DNA of 38,122 bases, taken from Anabaena sp. UHCC 0204. Its GTDB lineage: Bacteria; Cyanobacteriota; Cyanobacteriia; Cyanobacteriales; Nostocaceae. Positions 26,055 to 35,939 of this stretch are shown here, one piece after another. The notes under the pieces were generated by a model. It searched no databases. It was not told the origin of the DNA and saw nothing but the letters and a program-made list of their open reading frames with translations. The DNA lies in assembly GCF_009711975.1 (NCBI RefSeq), contig NZ_VIKW01000037.1, positions 3,444 to 41,565 of the forward strand, given 5' to 3'. Position 1 is the first letter of the stretch. Every line of letters begins with the position of its first letter. The position numbers were made by a program, and so were the translations under genes.

Positions 26055-27733
26055 TCACTGAATTAGGGAAAATGCAGATTCTAATGCCTGCAAGCGGCTT
26101 TCTCCCTGACTAATTTGGGCTGACAAAGACTCATTTTGTGTTCGATGATCCTTACAGAATCGCTGTAAATCAAGTTGGGAAATTCGCTGCTGCACTTGTT
26201 CAGCGGTGACAACTATCCAAACGTGACGATGATGAGCGATCGCATCTTCGACAATAGATTCAATGGCCAGCGCCGCCGTAATGCCAATATTGGGAACTTC
26301 ACTCAAATCTAACACCAGGGCTTGATAGTTCTGCACCAACGTCATCCGCCGAGAGATACTTTTAGCCGCACCAAAACTCATTGGTCCCCCCAATTTCAGT
26401 AATAGAATATCCCCTTTTGCTTGGGTGAGGATTTCCTGCTCAGTGGGAGTGAGATTATGATTTCCAGTCGAGTCAGTAATGACTTGAATATTATCACTTT
26501 GGACATCACTTAACCGTTTAATAGTCAGGACATTAGCAATAAACGCGCCTACTAATACCGCCGTAATCAAATCCACAAATACCGTTAAAATCAACACCAG
26601 ATACATCAACCCCGTACCCTTGACAGAAATACGGGGCGCACGTTTGATAAACCCCCAATCAAGAATATCAATACCTACCTTTAACAATAATCCTGCCAGC
26701 ACGGCATTAGGAATCTGCGCCGTTAAGGACCTGCCCAAAACACGACTAACAGCAGTACAAAAGCGTGAATTATCCCAGATAAAGGCGTTTTTCCCCCAGC
26801 TTGGACATTCACCACCGTCCGCATAGTCGCACCAGCACCAGGTAAACCCCCAAATAACCCCGCCAACATATTACCAATCCCCTGGCCAATCAATTCTTTA
26901 TCAGAATCATGCTGAGTGCGGGAAATACTATCAGCCACCAAGGAAGTTAACAGAGAATCGATCGCTCCCAATACCCCTAACATCAGCCCATACCGAAGCA
27001 TATCTGCTAACTCGCGGATACTAAAGGTGGGCATTCGGAAGGTAGGTAATCCCCTGGGAATTTCACCAATGCGAGCCACATTTGCATCTTTGAATACCAC
27101 CACTGAGATAATTGTTACCACCACCAAAGCCAATAAAGGGGACGGTAAAATCCGATTTAGTTTGGTAGGAACAATAAAAACAATCAGCAAAGTTAGTAAT
27201 CCCAGCCCGACAGCCACCCAGTTAGGATTACTCAGGTAGGTAGGTAGTTCTTGCAAAGTTGTGACTACGCCACCCGTTCCTGTATGACCCAACAAGGGGG
27301 GTAATTGCAGCAAAATGATAATTACGCCAATCCCGGACATGAACCCAGAAATGACCGTGTAGGGCAGGAGGGTGATGTATTGTCCCAGGCGCATCACCCC
27401 AAATAGAATTTGTAGTAGCCCACCCAACATGACTACGGTAAATGCCATTGCTAACCCTGTATCGGGATGACGCGCCACTAAAGTAGCAATCACGGTTGTC
27501 ACCACTACAGTCATTGGTCCGGTGGGTCCTGAAACTTGGGCTGGTGTTCCCCCAAATAGAGCAGCAAAAAAGCCGACAATAATAGCACCATAGAGTCCAG
27601 CGATCGCCCCAGCACCGGACGCAACCCCAAAGGCTAGGGCTAAGGGTAGAGCGACAATGGCCGCAGTTAAGCCACCAAAAAGGTCGCCGCGCCAATTGCG
27701 AAAATGAATTTTGTTAATTAGGTTGATGGACAC
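26055..27733 (-). pseudogene. SulP/BicA-like anion transporter, single frameshift
   Basis: Two reading frames together encode one SulP protein of about 559 aa. The first (27733-26723, GTG start) covers the membrane core up to LLLVVFWAGP, then hits TAA. The second continues as LTAQIPNAVLAGLLLKVGIDILDWGF through the last helices to a STAS domain (LSEVPNIGITAALAIES) and ends at 26055. Adding one base near 26726-26731 (GGTCCTTAACG to GGTCCCTTAACG) restores a normal GPLTAQIPNA. SulP proteins of this type include the BicA sodium-dependent bicarbonate transporter, with some for sulfate. The break may be a real mutation, a sequencing error or, less likely, programmed frameshifting. It lies downstream of a universal stress protein and another SulP gene. 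Confidence 0.85.
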
Positions 27734-27979
27734 TGTATTATTGCTCTGAATTAGAATTTTTAGCTTGATTACAAAAAAAGGGAACAGGGAACAGATAAGA
27801 AATACTTATTTGCACCAGTTGAGCAACAGCAAAACCCAACAGAATTTTTGATCATTTTGGGTTTGGTTCTATACAACCCAACCTACTCTATAACTGCTTT
27901 TTTCCCTTTCTGTTCAAGGTGGACTAAGGGGGATAAATAAGTGCATCAGATAATCAATAACCACTTTGCCAATAACCTT
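27734..27979. repeat. Gap with a dispersed element copy
   Basis: 246 bp without a gene. Bases 27779-27820 (AGGGAACAGGGAACAG and following sequence) match the reverse complement of 15251-15293. A GGGTTTGG..CAACCCAACCTAC repeat follows at 27859-27885. No clear terminator is seen between the stress-protein gene and the SulP gene. Confidence 0.6.
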
Positions 27980-28843
27980 TTAACGAAACAGTAAAACAGG
28001 AATATTGCTGCTTCTCAGTAATTGGGCTGTTGTACTACCAATTACTAAATGACGAATGCGGTTATGTCCGTAAGCTCCCATCAGTAAAAAACTGATATTA
28101 TGCTCAGAAATATATTTATTAATTACCTCTTCTGATTCACCTTCTCTAATATCAGAAATTATCTTCAAACCTGCTGATTCTAAAATATGTCTAGCTTCAT
28201 TGACTCTGTTTTCTGCCCTGGAATATGTTTCATTTTTAGTTACTTTCAACAGATGTATTTCTAAATTGTGAAAACAAGGAGAATTGACTAAAAATTCTAG
28301 TGTCTTTTTCCCTGTTAAACTACCATCATAAGCAACTAAAATTCGTTCGATGGGTCTATATTCACGGGTGGTAACTAAACACGGTTTTTTGGTACTACGG
28401 ACAATTCGCTCTACATTTGCTCCTAAATGTGCAGATGCAAAATCTGCGGCTTCTCCCCGTTTACCTAAAACAATCAAATCGGCATTTTCTTCAAATTCTT
28501 GAAAACAATCCACGAGGAACCCAGTTTTATTGGTGACACTAAAATTTTCTAAGCCTTCTGCTTTAAGAGTTTCAGCGGCATTTTGTAAAATCAATCTTGC
28601 TCGTTTATTGTTTAGTTTGGCTTTTTCATGTTCTAAATTCACTAATTCATTTAGTAATTCTTCAGAAGCACCAAGTCCCAGACTACCGCTGAAATTACTA
28701 GTAGAAACTACTTTTTGGCTGCGAATATCGGTGACAAACAAAACATTGATTTTCGCATGGAATTGATTAGCAAACCAAGCTCCATATTTATAAATGTTTT
28801 CGGCAAAGGCTGAACCATCGGTACAAAGTAAAATATTTTTCAT
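27980..28843 (-). CDS. Tandem universal stress protein (two Usp domains)
   Basis: 287 aa, with two Usp domains (about 1-140 and 150-287). The second carries the full ATP-binding motif GAYGHNRIRHLVIGSTT; the first has GKRGEAADFASAHLGANV, where the motif is altered, so only one half may bind nucleotide well. Cytoplasmic. It lies 43 bp downstream of the SulP gene and is probably co-transcribed with it; USP-SulP pairing suggests it regulates the transporter or signals its state, which is inference. The start is ATG 28843. Confidence 0.9.
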   Translation of the reverse strand: MKNILLCTDGSAFAENIYKYGAWFANQFHAKINVLFVTDIRSQKVVSTSNFSGSLGLGASEELLNELVNLEHEKAKLNNKRARLILQNAAETLKAEGLENFSVTNKTGFLVDCFQEFEENADLIVLGKRGEAADFASAHLGANVERIVRSTKKPCLVTTREYRPIERILVAYDGSLTGKKTLEFLVNSPCFHNLEIHLLKVTKNETYSRAENRVNEARHILESAGLKIISDIREGESEEVINKYISEHNISFLLMGAYGHNRIRHLVIGSTTAQLLRSSNIPVLLFR

Positions 28844-28886
28844 GCTGGTTTTATTCTCTGGGAATTAAAGGGTAAAAGGTAAACTA

Positions 28887-30356
28887 CTACTTTTTCAAAG
28901 TACCGGATTTTTGAGAAGTTGCTAATTTGTTCAGCAAGGTAGCACTAGCTTCATTGAGTCCAATGAGTTCTACTTCTGCTCCATTGCGGCGAAATTTCAG
29001 CACTGCTCGATCAAGTACCTCTACTGCTCCTTGATCCCAAAGATGAGCATGAGTTAAATCAATGGTGACACGATCAACCAGTTCTGTAAAATCAAAAAAT
29101 CCGAGAAATTCATCTCTTGATAAAAAGAAAATCTGTCCAGCTACTTTATAAGTGCGATGTAAACCATCTTCACTTAATACTTTATCTACAAATACCAATT
29201 GGGCAATTTTGTTAGAGAAAAATACTGTACTCATGACGATACCTGTCACGACACCCAAAGCAAAATTTCGGGTGAAAATTGTTACAAACATCGTCGTTAA
29301 CATGACGGCGGTTTCTGTGCGGGGAATGCGAGGAAGATTTTTGATCGATGACCAACGAAAAGTACCAATTGACACCATAATCATGACAGCAACTAAGGCA
29401 GCCATGGGCATTTGCTTTACCCAATCTTGCAAAAATAAAATGGCAATTAATAGGAAAATACCCGCTGCTAAAGTTGAAAGTCTGCCTCTACCACCAGACT
29501 GGACATTAATAACTGATTGTCCAATCATTCCACATCCAGCCATACCGCCAAAAAAGGCAGTAACTATGTTTGCAATACCTTGTCCTTTGGCTTCTTGATT
29601 TTTATCGCTGGGGGTATCTGTGAGTTCATCTACTAATGAAGCGGTGAGGAATGAAGCTAACAAACCAACGATCGCTAAAGTCAGAGAATAGGGGAGAATA
29701 ATCTTTAATGTTTCCAGGGTGAATGGAACTTGGGGTAAAGAAAAACTGGGTAACGCGGTGGGTAATTCTCCCATATCCCCAACTGTGGGAACATCTAATT
29801 TGAGAGCGATCGCGGCTATTGTCATTACCGCTAAAGCTACTAAGGGTGAGGGAACTGCTTTAGTGAAGCGAGGCAAAATGTAAATAATCGCCAAGGACAA
29901 TATAGTTAACACATATACGGTAGGTGGGACATTACTTAGTTGAGGCAACTGGGCAAGGAAAATTAATACCGCTAAAGCATTGATATAGCCAATCATTACT
30001 GCCCTGGGGACAAATCGCATTTGGCGACCGAGTTTGAGCAACCCAAATACAACTTGAAAGACCCCTGTTAACAAGGTGGCGGCGAATAAATACTGCAAAC
30101 CATGATCTTTGACCAAATCAATCATTAACAGCGCCATTGCTCCTGTAGCGGCGGAAATTGAGCCTGGTCTGCCGCCTAAAAAGGCTGTGATGACGGCGAT
30201 CATAAATGAAGCATACAGCCCAACTTTGGGATCGACACCGGCAATAATTGAAAAGGCGATCGCTTCTGGAATCAAGGCTAGTCCTACCACAGCACCCGCC
30301 ATAATGTCTCGCTGGGTGTTAAAAAACCATTCCCGCTTCAAAATTGTTCCGTTCAA
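28887..30356 (-). CDS. SulP-family anion transporter with STAS domain
   Basis: 489 aa. The TTG start at 30356 is supported by an AGGAGG just upstream (about 30361-30368) and the absence of a good ATG before codon 19. The membrane domain opens with [20 protein letters not shown], typical of SulP, and has [23 protein letters not shown]-terminal STAS domain spans about 395-485 ([19 protein letters not shown]). It is shorter than classical SulP proteins (about 550 aa). It transports an inorganic anion (sulfate, bicarbonate or related); the substrate is not evident. It is first in a minus-strand set with the stress protein and the frameshifted SulP gene. Confidence 0.9.
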   Translation of the reverse strand: MNGTILKREWFFNTQRDIMAGAVVGLALIPEAIAFSIIAGVDPKVGLYASFMIAVITAFLGGRPGSISAATGAMALLMIDLVKDHGLQYLFAATLLTGVFQVVFGLLKLGRQMRFVPRAVMIGYINALAVLIFLAQLPQLSNVPPTVYVLTILSLAIIYILPRFTKAVPSPLVALAVMTIAAIALKLDVPTVGDMGELPTALPSFSLPQVPFTLETLKIILPYSLTLAIVGLLASFLTASLVDELTDTPSDKNQEAKGQGIANIVTAFFGGMAGCGMIGQSVINVQSGGRGRLSTLAAGIFLLIAILFLQDWVKQMPMAALVAVMIMVSIGTFRWSSIKNLPRIPRTETAVMLTTMFVTIFTRNFALGVVTGIVMSTVFFSNKIAQLVFVDKVLSEDGLHRTYKVAGQIFFLSRDEFLGFFDFTELVDRVTIDLTHAHLWDQGAVEVLDRAVLKFRRNGAEVELIGLNEASATLLNKLATSQKSGTLKK

Positions 30357-30904
30357 GTTTCCTCCTCACGTTTTCATCAAACTAAAATTGTCAGTGCATC
30401 ATTTGCACTCAAAGTATCCCATTTGCCTATATAATTCCGTCATTAATAATTCGTAATTCTTGGCAATTACAGAATTACCTACACAGAAATTTTTGGCTAT
30501 TTTCAAACACAAATAGTAGCCAGGAGCAAAATTAAAAAAGCTTGTGTAAGCTGCTTTTTTTAATTTTTAATTATCAATTTTTAATTGAACAGATTTAGAC
30601 AAGGCTAATCACTTAAAACCATATTTAGAAACTTGATGCGCTTACCTTTACCCTCAAAGTTGTAACTAAATCTTCAGGGTGGACAGTTTCTTTGTATATT
30701 AATGGTTAAAAGCTTTTCTGGTCTTAACATCTGACTTTATTTTACCAATTACGAAAATATTAACAATACTTGTTTAACAAGCGTTTGATTATGAATTTTT
30801 ACAATATCATGGAAATGTTAATCTCGGCAAGAGATAATAAAAATATTGGGCAACTAAAAGTAGCTAATACACAAAGTCTGTAAGCCTTATTCAGCAAGCC
30901 TTAA
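30357..30904. other. Gene-free region between SulP and htpX
   Basis: About 550 bp, AT-rich and without a credible ORF. A hairpin AGCTTGTGTAAGCT at 30539-30552 is flanked by A6 and T7 runs (AAAAAAGC..GCTTTTTTT, 30534-30561) and could terminate transcription in either direction, although no gene needs it there. The promoter of the SulP gene should lie at 30370-30500. Confidence 0.45.
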
Positions 30905-30935
30905 GTAAAAATGGGTGAGCAAAAATGCCCACCCC
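30905..30935 (-). terminator. Intrinsic terminator of htpX
   Basis: On the minus strand, GGGTGGGC and GCTCACCC (30913-30934) form a stem around ATTTTT, followed by ATTTTTAC. It lies about 35 bp past the htpX stop codon. Confidence 0.65.
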
Positions 30936-30968
30936 AGAAACCTTGTATAGATATGTACAAACAAATTA

Positions 30969-31832
30969 TTAACGACCAATAACTTGACCTTCTAATTGCA
31001 GTAAAGCTTCCACTCGTGCTTCAGTAGCTGGGTGACTAGAGAAAAGATTTCCCAAAAACTTCCCAGAAATGGGATTAATAATTAATAATGGTTCAAAAGC
31101 TGGATTAGCATTCAAAGGCATTTGTTTGGCTGTAGATTCTAACCGTTGCAAAGCCCTAGCTAATGCGCGAGGATTACCTGTTAATTTGGCCGCACCAGCA
31201 TCAGCAGAAAACTCTCTAGTCCGGGAAATAGCCAACTGAATAACTGTTGCAGCTATGGGTGCAAATATAACTGTAGCTAATACACCCAAAAAATTTCCAC
31301 CTCTTTCATTATCCCGTGAACCGCCACCAAACCACATACTGTAACTGAGCATTTGCGCTAGGAAAGAAACAGCCCCAGCGACGGTAGCCGCAACTGCTTG
31401 AGTTAAGGTATCACGATTAATAATGTGGGTAAGTTCATGGGCTATTACGCCTTCTAATTCATCTTCTGGGAGAATATCTAAAATACCTGCGGTGACAGCT
31501 ACAGCAGAGTGTTCAGGATCTCTTCCTGTCGCAAAAGCGTTGGCTGTTGGGCTAGGAACAATGTATACTCCCGGCATGGGAATATTCGCACGGGTAGATA
31601 GTTTTTGAACGATGCGATACAGTCCCGGTGCTTCTGCTGCGGTGACAGGTTGGGCTTTATATACTGCTAAAGCAATCTTATCTGATTGATACCAAGAGAA
31701 TAAGTTAGTTGCTGCGGCTAACCCAATTCCGATAACTAAACCCCCTATACCACCAATTACCCAATAACTAATTGCTATTAATAAACCACTCAAAGTAGCT
31801 AGTAAAATAGCAGTTTTCAGTTGATTTCCCAT
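30969..31832 (-). CDS. htpX: HtpX-type M48 zinc metalloprotease
   Basis: 287 aa. The zinc site HELTH (His132, Glu133, His136) and the downstream SRTREFSADAGAAKL, which supplies the third ligand Glu, are intact. Two N-terminal membrane segments (about 8-45) and two more near 145-200 place the catalytic site at the cytoplasmic face. HtpX degrades misfolded membrane proteins as part of envelope quality control. The start is ATG 31832 with AGGAG about 10 bases upstream; a hairpin-forming leader lies further upstream (31938-31985). A terminator follows, so it is monocistronic. Confidence 0.93.
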   Translation of the reverse strand: MGNQLKTAILLATLSGLLIAISYWVIGGIGGLVIGIGLAAATNLFSWYQSDKIALAVYKAQPVTAAEAPGLYRIVQKLSTRANIPMPGVYIVPSPTANAFATGRDPEHSAVAVTAGILDILPEDELEGVIAHELTHIINRDTLTQAVAATVAGAVSFLAQMLSYSMWFGGGSRDNERGGNFLGVLATVIFAPIAATVIQLAISRTREFSADAGAAKLTGNPRALARALQRLESTAKQMPLNANPAFEPLLIINPISGKFLGNLFSSHPATEARVEALLQLEGQVIGR

Positions 31833-31937
31833 CTTAATAACTCTCCTGTTAATGCTGTGTTAATTTTTGTAACTTTATCTGGACAACAGCATCTTTTTAG
31901 CCACTCCTCAATTGTATCGAGTTCAACTTTGAGGTAC

Positions 31938-31985
31938 AGTGATGAAAACCTGTCGTCAGAGTACGGTTTTCTCGCTACATCAGTA
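31938..31985 (-). promoter_or_regulatory. Possible structured leader upstream of htpX
   Basis: On the minus strand, TGATG and AAAACC pair with GGTTTT and CATCA, leaving a one-sided 7-nt bulge (TAGCGAG) and a 14-nt loop. It lies about 105 bases 5' of the htpX start. I do not recognise it as a known riboswitch or sRNA. It may be chance folding. Confidence 0.25.
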
Positions 31986-32025
31986 AGAATAGAATTGAGT
32001 TTAGTTTAGTTGCTATTTTATATTT

Positions 32026-32332
32026 TTAAGATTCCTTAAATACATCTAAAAATGGTTGATAAGCAAAGGCGCGATTACGCTTTTGTCCTGTAATTTCTTT
32101 TAGCAAATCTAAGTCACACATTTCCTTAATTAGTGTGTTTGCATTCTGTAGAACCATCTAGGCGACCTAATGCTAAATCTGCTTGAGACAGTAGTTGCCA
32201 CATCTCCTGATCCATATTAATTTCAGGCACAGGAGGAAGTGAATTAGGTATAAAAGCTTTATATTTTGCAGGTTGCTCCACGTAGCGACCTGCTCTGGCA
32301 AGGTTGCTCATTATTATCGGTTTCGTTAACAC
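32026..32332 (-). pseudogene. Fic-family gene remnant with internal deletion
   Basis: Two ends of a Fic protein survive. The first frame reads MLTKPIIMSNLARAGRY..AKYKAFIPNSLPPVPEINMD..LLSQADLALGRLDGST, a Fic N-terminal domain, and stops soon after. In another frame the sequence resumes with ANTLIKEMCDLDLLKEITGQ..NRAFAYQPFLDVFKES and a stop at 32026-32028, the C-terminal winged-helix end of Fic proteins. The catalytic core with HPFxxGNGR is missing, roughly 230 codons if the parent was about 370 aa. The junction is near 32146. Fic enzymes AMPylate target proteins, so this copy must be inactive. Confidence 0.75.
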
Positions 32333-32479
32333 AATATGATTTATATAGCTATATTATCAAAAACCCTCTTGTTTCGTTAATATAGTTATGCCCAGCAAAA
32401 TATATGATATTGCTATGCTAAAACCTAACTCCCCCTGTAGAAAGTATCTGTCTACAAATCGCACTTTCAGGAATTAGGA

Positions 32480-34105
32480 ATGTTATTAAGTATCATTTGG
32501 ATTTTATTGATGGGCTATTTTAGCGGACAAATTGCCCGTCGGTTAGGCGCTCCACCTTTAATTGGGATGATTTTAGTAGGAATTATACTAGGTTCTCAAG
32601 TAGGAAATGTCATCAGTCCAGATGTATTAAATGCTGCCGATGAATTAAGAACTGTGGCAGTGATGATCATTTTAATGAAAGCTGGACTAGGGTTAGATAG
32701 AGAAAAACTGGCTCAACAGGGGACTGTGGCCTTACGGTTGGGATTTTTACCTGCAACTACAGAAGCGATCGCGATCGCCCTCGCCTCTATGGTAATTTTT
32801 AAATTAGACTTTCCCACGGGGTTACTTTTAGGCTGTGTCATTGGTGCAGAATCTCCCGCTGTCATCGTTCCCGGAATGCTGAGACTGAAAAGTTTAGGTT
32901 GGGGTGTAACTAAAGGTATTCCCGATGCTATTTTAACAGGTAGCGCCTTATCTGATGTCCTGCTATTATTAGTTTTCAGCCTCTTACTGAGTTTTTTGGG
33001 TAAAGGAGGAGTTGAGCAAATTACCCTGTTTGGGGGTTTGACTTTAAATGCACTGCAATTACTCCCACTGCAAATTATCATGCAGATATGCTTAGGAATT
33101 TTGTTAGGTTACTTAGCTGCACGGTTATTAGTTTCTCTATTAACTAAACAAAATTGGACTCAAAATGCCGTTCAAGATACGATTATTGCGGCGGGAATAG
33201 CTTTATTATTGGTAATAGTTGCTCAAATTTTACCTTACTTTTCTGGTTATTTGGCAACAATGGCTTTAGGATTTTTCTTAATAGAATTAGATGCACCTTT
33301 AGCGCGAAATTTGCGGGGTGGATTTGATAGTTTATGGGTAGTAGCAGAGATTTTTCTGTTTGTTTTATTGGGTGCAACTATTCAACTGCAAGTATTAGGA
33401 AAAATACTTTTACCTGGGATTTTAATTTTAGCAATTGGTTTATTTTTTGGTCGGATGATCGGTTGGTATTTATCCACATTAGGTAGTAATTGGAATTGGC
33501 GCGAAAGACTGTTCTTACTACCAGGAAACTCCGCTAAAGCCACCGTACAAGCTGCCATTGGGGCGATTCCCCTAGCCCAAGGAATAGTAGGAGGAGAGAT
33601 CATTTTAGCGATCGCTGCCCTCTCTATTTTAACCACTGCACCTCTAGGAGCTTGGGCAACTATGGCTTTTGCACCTAAATTATTAACCAGAGGAGAAGTT
33701 GACCCCACAAAAGTCACAATTACCAATCATACCCTGTTCCTAGCTGCCGTAGACACCTCTAACTTATCAATTGAAGTGTTAACAAAAGTAGCAGATTTAG
33801 CCCGTCGTAGTCATGGTAAAGTCATCGTTTTACATATAGTTAATATCTCAAATGAGCCAGCTATCCAACAATTAGAAGTACAAGCCAAAAAAATGCTCTC
33901 GGATATTAAATATGATTTTTTGACAACAACAGGAACAATTCCCGAAGAGATTATTCGCATTGCCCAAGAATATCATGTTACCGCAATTGTCATGGGAAAA
34001 CGCGGACATCAATCTTGGGAAAAAATGCTGATTGGCTCAGTATCACAAGCAGTCTTAGAAACAAGTCCCATTCCAGTCATCTTATTAGAAAATCGCTGTA
34101 AATAA
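32480..34105 (+). CDS. CPA2-type cation/proton antiporter fused to a Usp domain
   Basis: 541 aa. The first about 405 residues contain 11-13 transmembrane segments of the monovalent cation:proton antiporter-2 family (GAPPLIGMILVGIILGSQVG, MKAGLGLD, GAESPAVIVPGML, GNSAKATVQAAIGAIP). The last about 125 residues are a universal stress protein domain (HTLFLAAVDTSNLS.., VMGKRGHQSWEKMLIGSVSQ), which can bind nucleotide and may gate transport. It probably exchanges Na+ or K+ for H+ across the plasma membrane. ATG 32480 has AGGA 7 bases upstream. It stands alone on the plus strand. Confidence 0.9.
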   Translation: MLLSIIWILLMGYFSGQIARRLGAPPLIGMILVGIILGSQVGNVISPDVLNAADELRTVAVMIILMKAGLGLDREKLAQQGTVALRLGFLPATTEAIAIALASMVIFKLDFPTGLLLGCVIGAESPAVIVPGMLRLKSLGWGVTKGIPDAILTGSALSDVLLLLVFSLLLSFLGKGGVEQITLFGGLTLNALQLLPLQIIMQICLGILLGYLAARLLVSLLTKQNWTQNAVQDTIIAAGIALLLVIVAQILPYFSGYLATMALGFFLIELDAPLARNLRGGFDSLWVVAEIFLFVLLGATIQLQVLGKILLPGILILAIGLFFGRMIGWYLSTLGSNWNWRERLFLLPGNSAKATVQAAIGAIPLAQGIVGGEIILAIAALSILTTAPLGAWATMAFAPKLLTRGEVDPTKVTITNHTLFLAAVDTSNLSIEVLTKVADLARRSHGKVIVLHIVNISNEPAIQQLEVQAKKMLSDIKYDFLTTTGTIPEEIIRIAQEYHVTAIVMGKRGHQSWEKMLIGSVSQAVLETSPIPVILLENRCK

Positions 34106-34140
34106 CTCCAAACATACACACATACCGAAGTACAAAATTA

Positions 34141-34183
34141 TCTGCGTTTATCCGCGTTCATCATCTTCTATCTGTGGTTAAGA
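34141..34183. repeat. Dispersed repeat (ATCTGCGTTTATCCGCGTTC type)
   Basis: TCTGCGTTTATCCGCGTTCATC, then ATCTGTGGTT, form a repeat often found between genes in cyanobacteria. It is non-coding and sits between the antiporter and Rieske genes. Confidence 0.55.
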
Positions 34184-34223
34184 TAATTAAAACTCCCTAT
34201 TGAAAAATTCATCAATAAAGAAA

Positions 34224-35633
34224 ATGGTGCAAACACAATCTCCTATCAACGAAAATTCCCTACCAGAAATATTACCCGGAGGGAACAACCCAGATGCTTT
34301 TGAATTAGCCGAAGCATGGTATCCAGTTCATTATCTTCAAGATTTAGATAAATCAAAACCAACTCCCTTCACTCTTTTAGGTAAAGATATTGTCATTTGG
34401 TGGGATCAAAAAATTCAATCTTGGCAAGTATTTATAGATCAATGTCCCCACCGTCTCGCACCTCTTTCAGAAGGGAGAATTAACGAAGATGGATTATTAG
34501 AATGTCCTTATCATGGTTGGGCATTTGCTGGAGATGGAACTTGTCAAAAAATTCCCCAACAAGTCCCAGGTGGAAAAGCAGAAACCTCTCCAAGAGCTTG
34601 TGTTTCATCCTTACCAACAACAGAGAAACAAGGATTATTATTTGTCTATGCTGGTAATCCAGAAAAAGCTGTAAATACGAAAATTCCTGTAATTGAACCA
34701 ATAGAAGCAGCACCGGAAGGATGGGTAATTATTAACACTTTTCGAGATGTTCCTTATGATGCTCTGACATTATTAGAAAACATCCTTGATCCCAGCCATA
34801 TTGCTTTTACCCATCATCTCACAGTTGGAAATCGCGCCAATGCTGGATCATTAGAATTAGAAATAGTTGAATCTGGAAAATATGGTTTTGAAGGTATTTG
34901 GAAACAAGGTTTAAAACCTGGACAATCAGGAAAACTTTCCACAACATTTATTGCTCCTGGTTTAATGTGGCATGATATTAATGCTGAAAAAGGCAGAATT
35001 TTAACCGTTGTTTATGCTGTCCCCATTCGCAAAGGTGAATGTCGAATAATTGCCAGATTTCCTTTTAAATTCAAGTCTAAAATACCCAGATTTTTTATTA
35101 AAATTCGCCCCCGTTGGTATGTCCATATTGGTCAAAATGGTGTTTTAGAAGATGATCAAATTTTTCTCCATTATCAAGAACGTTACTTAGCAGATAAAGG
35201 TGGTAGTTCTAATTTTAATAAAGCCTTTTATCTAGCTACAAAAGCAGATACTTTTGTGGCTGAGTTTCGTCGCTGGGTAAATCAATATCATGGCGAAACA
35301 TTTCCAGAAGAATCTTTACCACCCCGGTTACTAAATAGAGAATTACTGCTAGAAAGATATCATTCCCACACAGAAAAATGTGCTAGTTGTCGCCAGGCTT
35401 TAGGGATAATTCAACAATTAAAATTTTGGTGTGGTGTTCTTACCATCGTTGCTTTAGCTAGTAGTCCTTTATTCGCATTTTTGGTAGAAACAAAATCAAT
35501 TTTATTAGTAATGACAGAAACATTGATTCCTCTCTTATTAAGTGCAGCATGGTGGAAATTAAGTCAGTTGGAAAGGCAATTTTATGAGGGAAGAATTATC
35601 CCTCCTCGTAATTTACTGGAGAAAAAAAGATAA
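34224..35633 (+). CDS. Rieske 2Fe-2S oxygenase of the pheophorbide a oxygenase family
   Basis: 469 aa from ATG 34224; an in-frame TTG at 34200 would add eight residues. Rieske cluster ligands are Cys74 and His76 (CPH) and Cys94 and His97 (CPYHGW). The mononuclear iron site is NILDPSHIAFTHH (Asp189, His192, His197). A CxxC (Cys386, Cys389 in EKCASCRQ) precedes two C-terminal membrane segments. This layout matches the PaO/ACD1, PTC52 and Tic55 group, membrane-bound oxygenases acting on chlorophyll breakdown products or related tetrapyrroles in plants. The cyanobacterial substrate is not known from the sequence. No neighbouring gene points to a pathway. Confidence 0.9.
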   Translation: MVQTQSPINENSLPEILPGGNNPDAFELAEAWYPVHYLQDLDKSKPTPFTLLGKDIVIWWDQKIQSWQVFIDQCPHRLAPLSEGRINEDGLLECPYHGWAFAGDGTCQKIPQQVPGGKAETSPRACVSSLPTTEKQGLLFVYAGNPEKAVNTKIPVIEPIEAAPEGWVIINTFRDVPYDALTLLENILDPSHIAFTHHLTVGNRANAGSLELEIVESGKYGFEGIWKQGLKPGQSGKLSTTFIAPGLMWHDINAEKGRILTVVYAVPIRKGECRIIARFPFKFKSKIPRFFIKIRPRWYVHIGQNGVLEDDQIFLHYQERYLADKGGSSNFNKAFYLATKADTFVAEFRRWVNQYHGETFPEESLPPRLLNRELLLERYHSHTEKCASCRQALGIIQQLKFWCGVLTIVALASSPLFAFLVETKSILLVMTETLIPLLLSAAWWKLSQLERQFYEGRIIPPRNLLEKKR

Positions 35634-35939
35634 ATTGGTGGTTTCAAATTTCACTTAATACTATTGTCAACGTTCAAATATGAAAGTTTGAATTCATACT
35701 TTTGGTATCAATCGGGCTTTGATATTTTAGATGCTGAGTGAGGTATTGTCTGAATCAGGATATCCAGGATTTTAGGATTTACAGGATGTTTGTTTGAGTT
35801 GCGTTTTTAGGGTTTGAGGATTCTATACTTCTCGGTTAAACTCAAAAAACTGCAATGTGACCTAGATTAGTGCTTTTTGCTGCTTGATAGGGAATACTAG
35901 AATAAATACTCCTTGTCAGATAAAGGTGAGTTTTAACAA
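35634..35939. repeat. Gene-free stretch with an inverted copy of the window-start repeat
   Basis: 306 bp without a gene. Bases 35748-35788 are an inverted near-identical copy of the repeat core at 182-222. AAAGGTGAG at 35922-35930 may serve as the ribosome binding site of the next gene. No terminator for the Rieske gene stands out. Confidence 0.65.
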
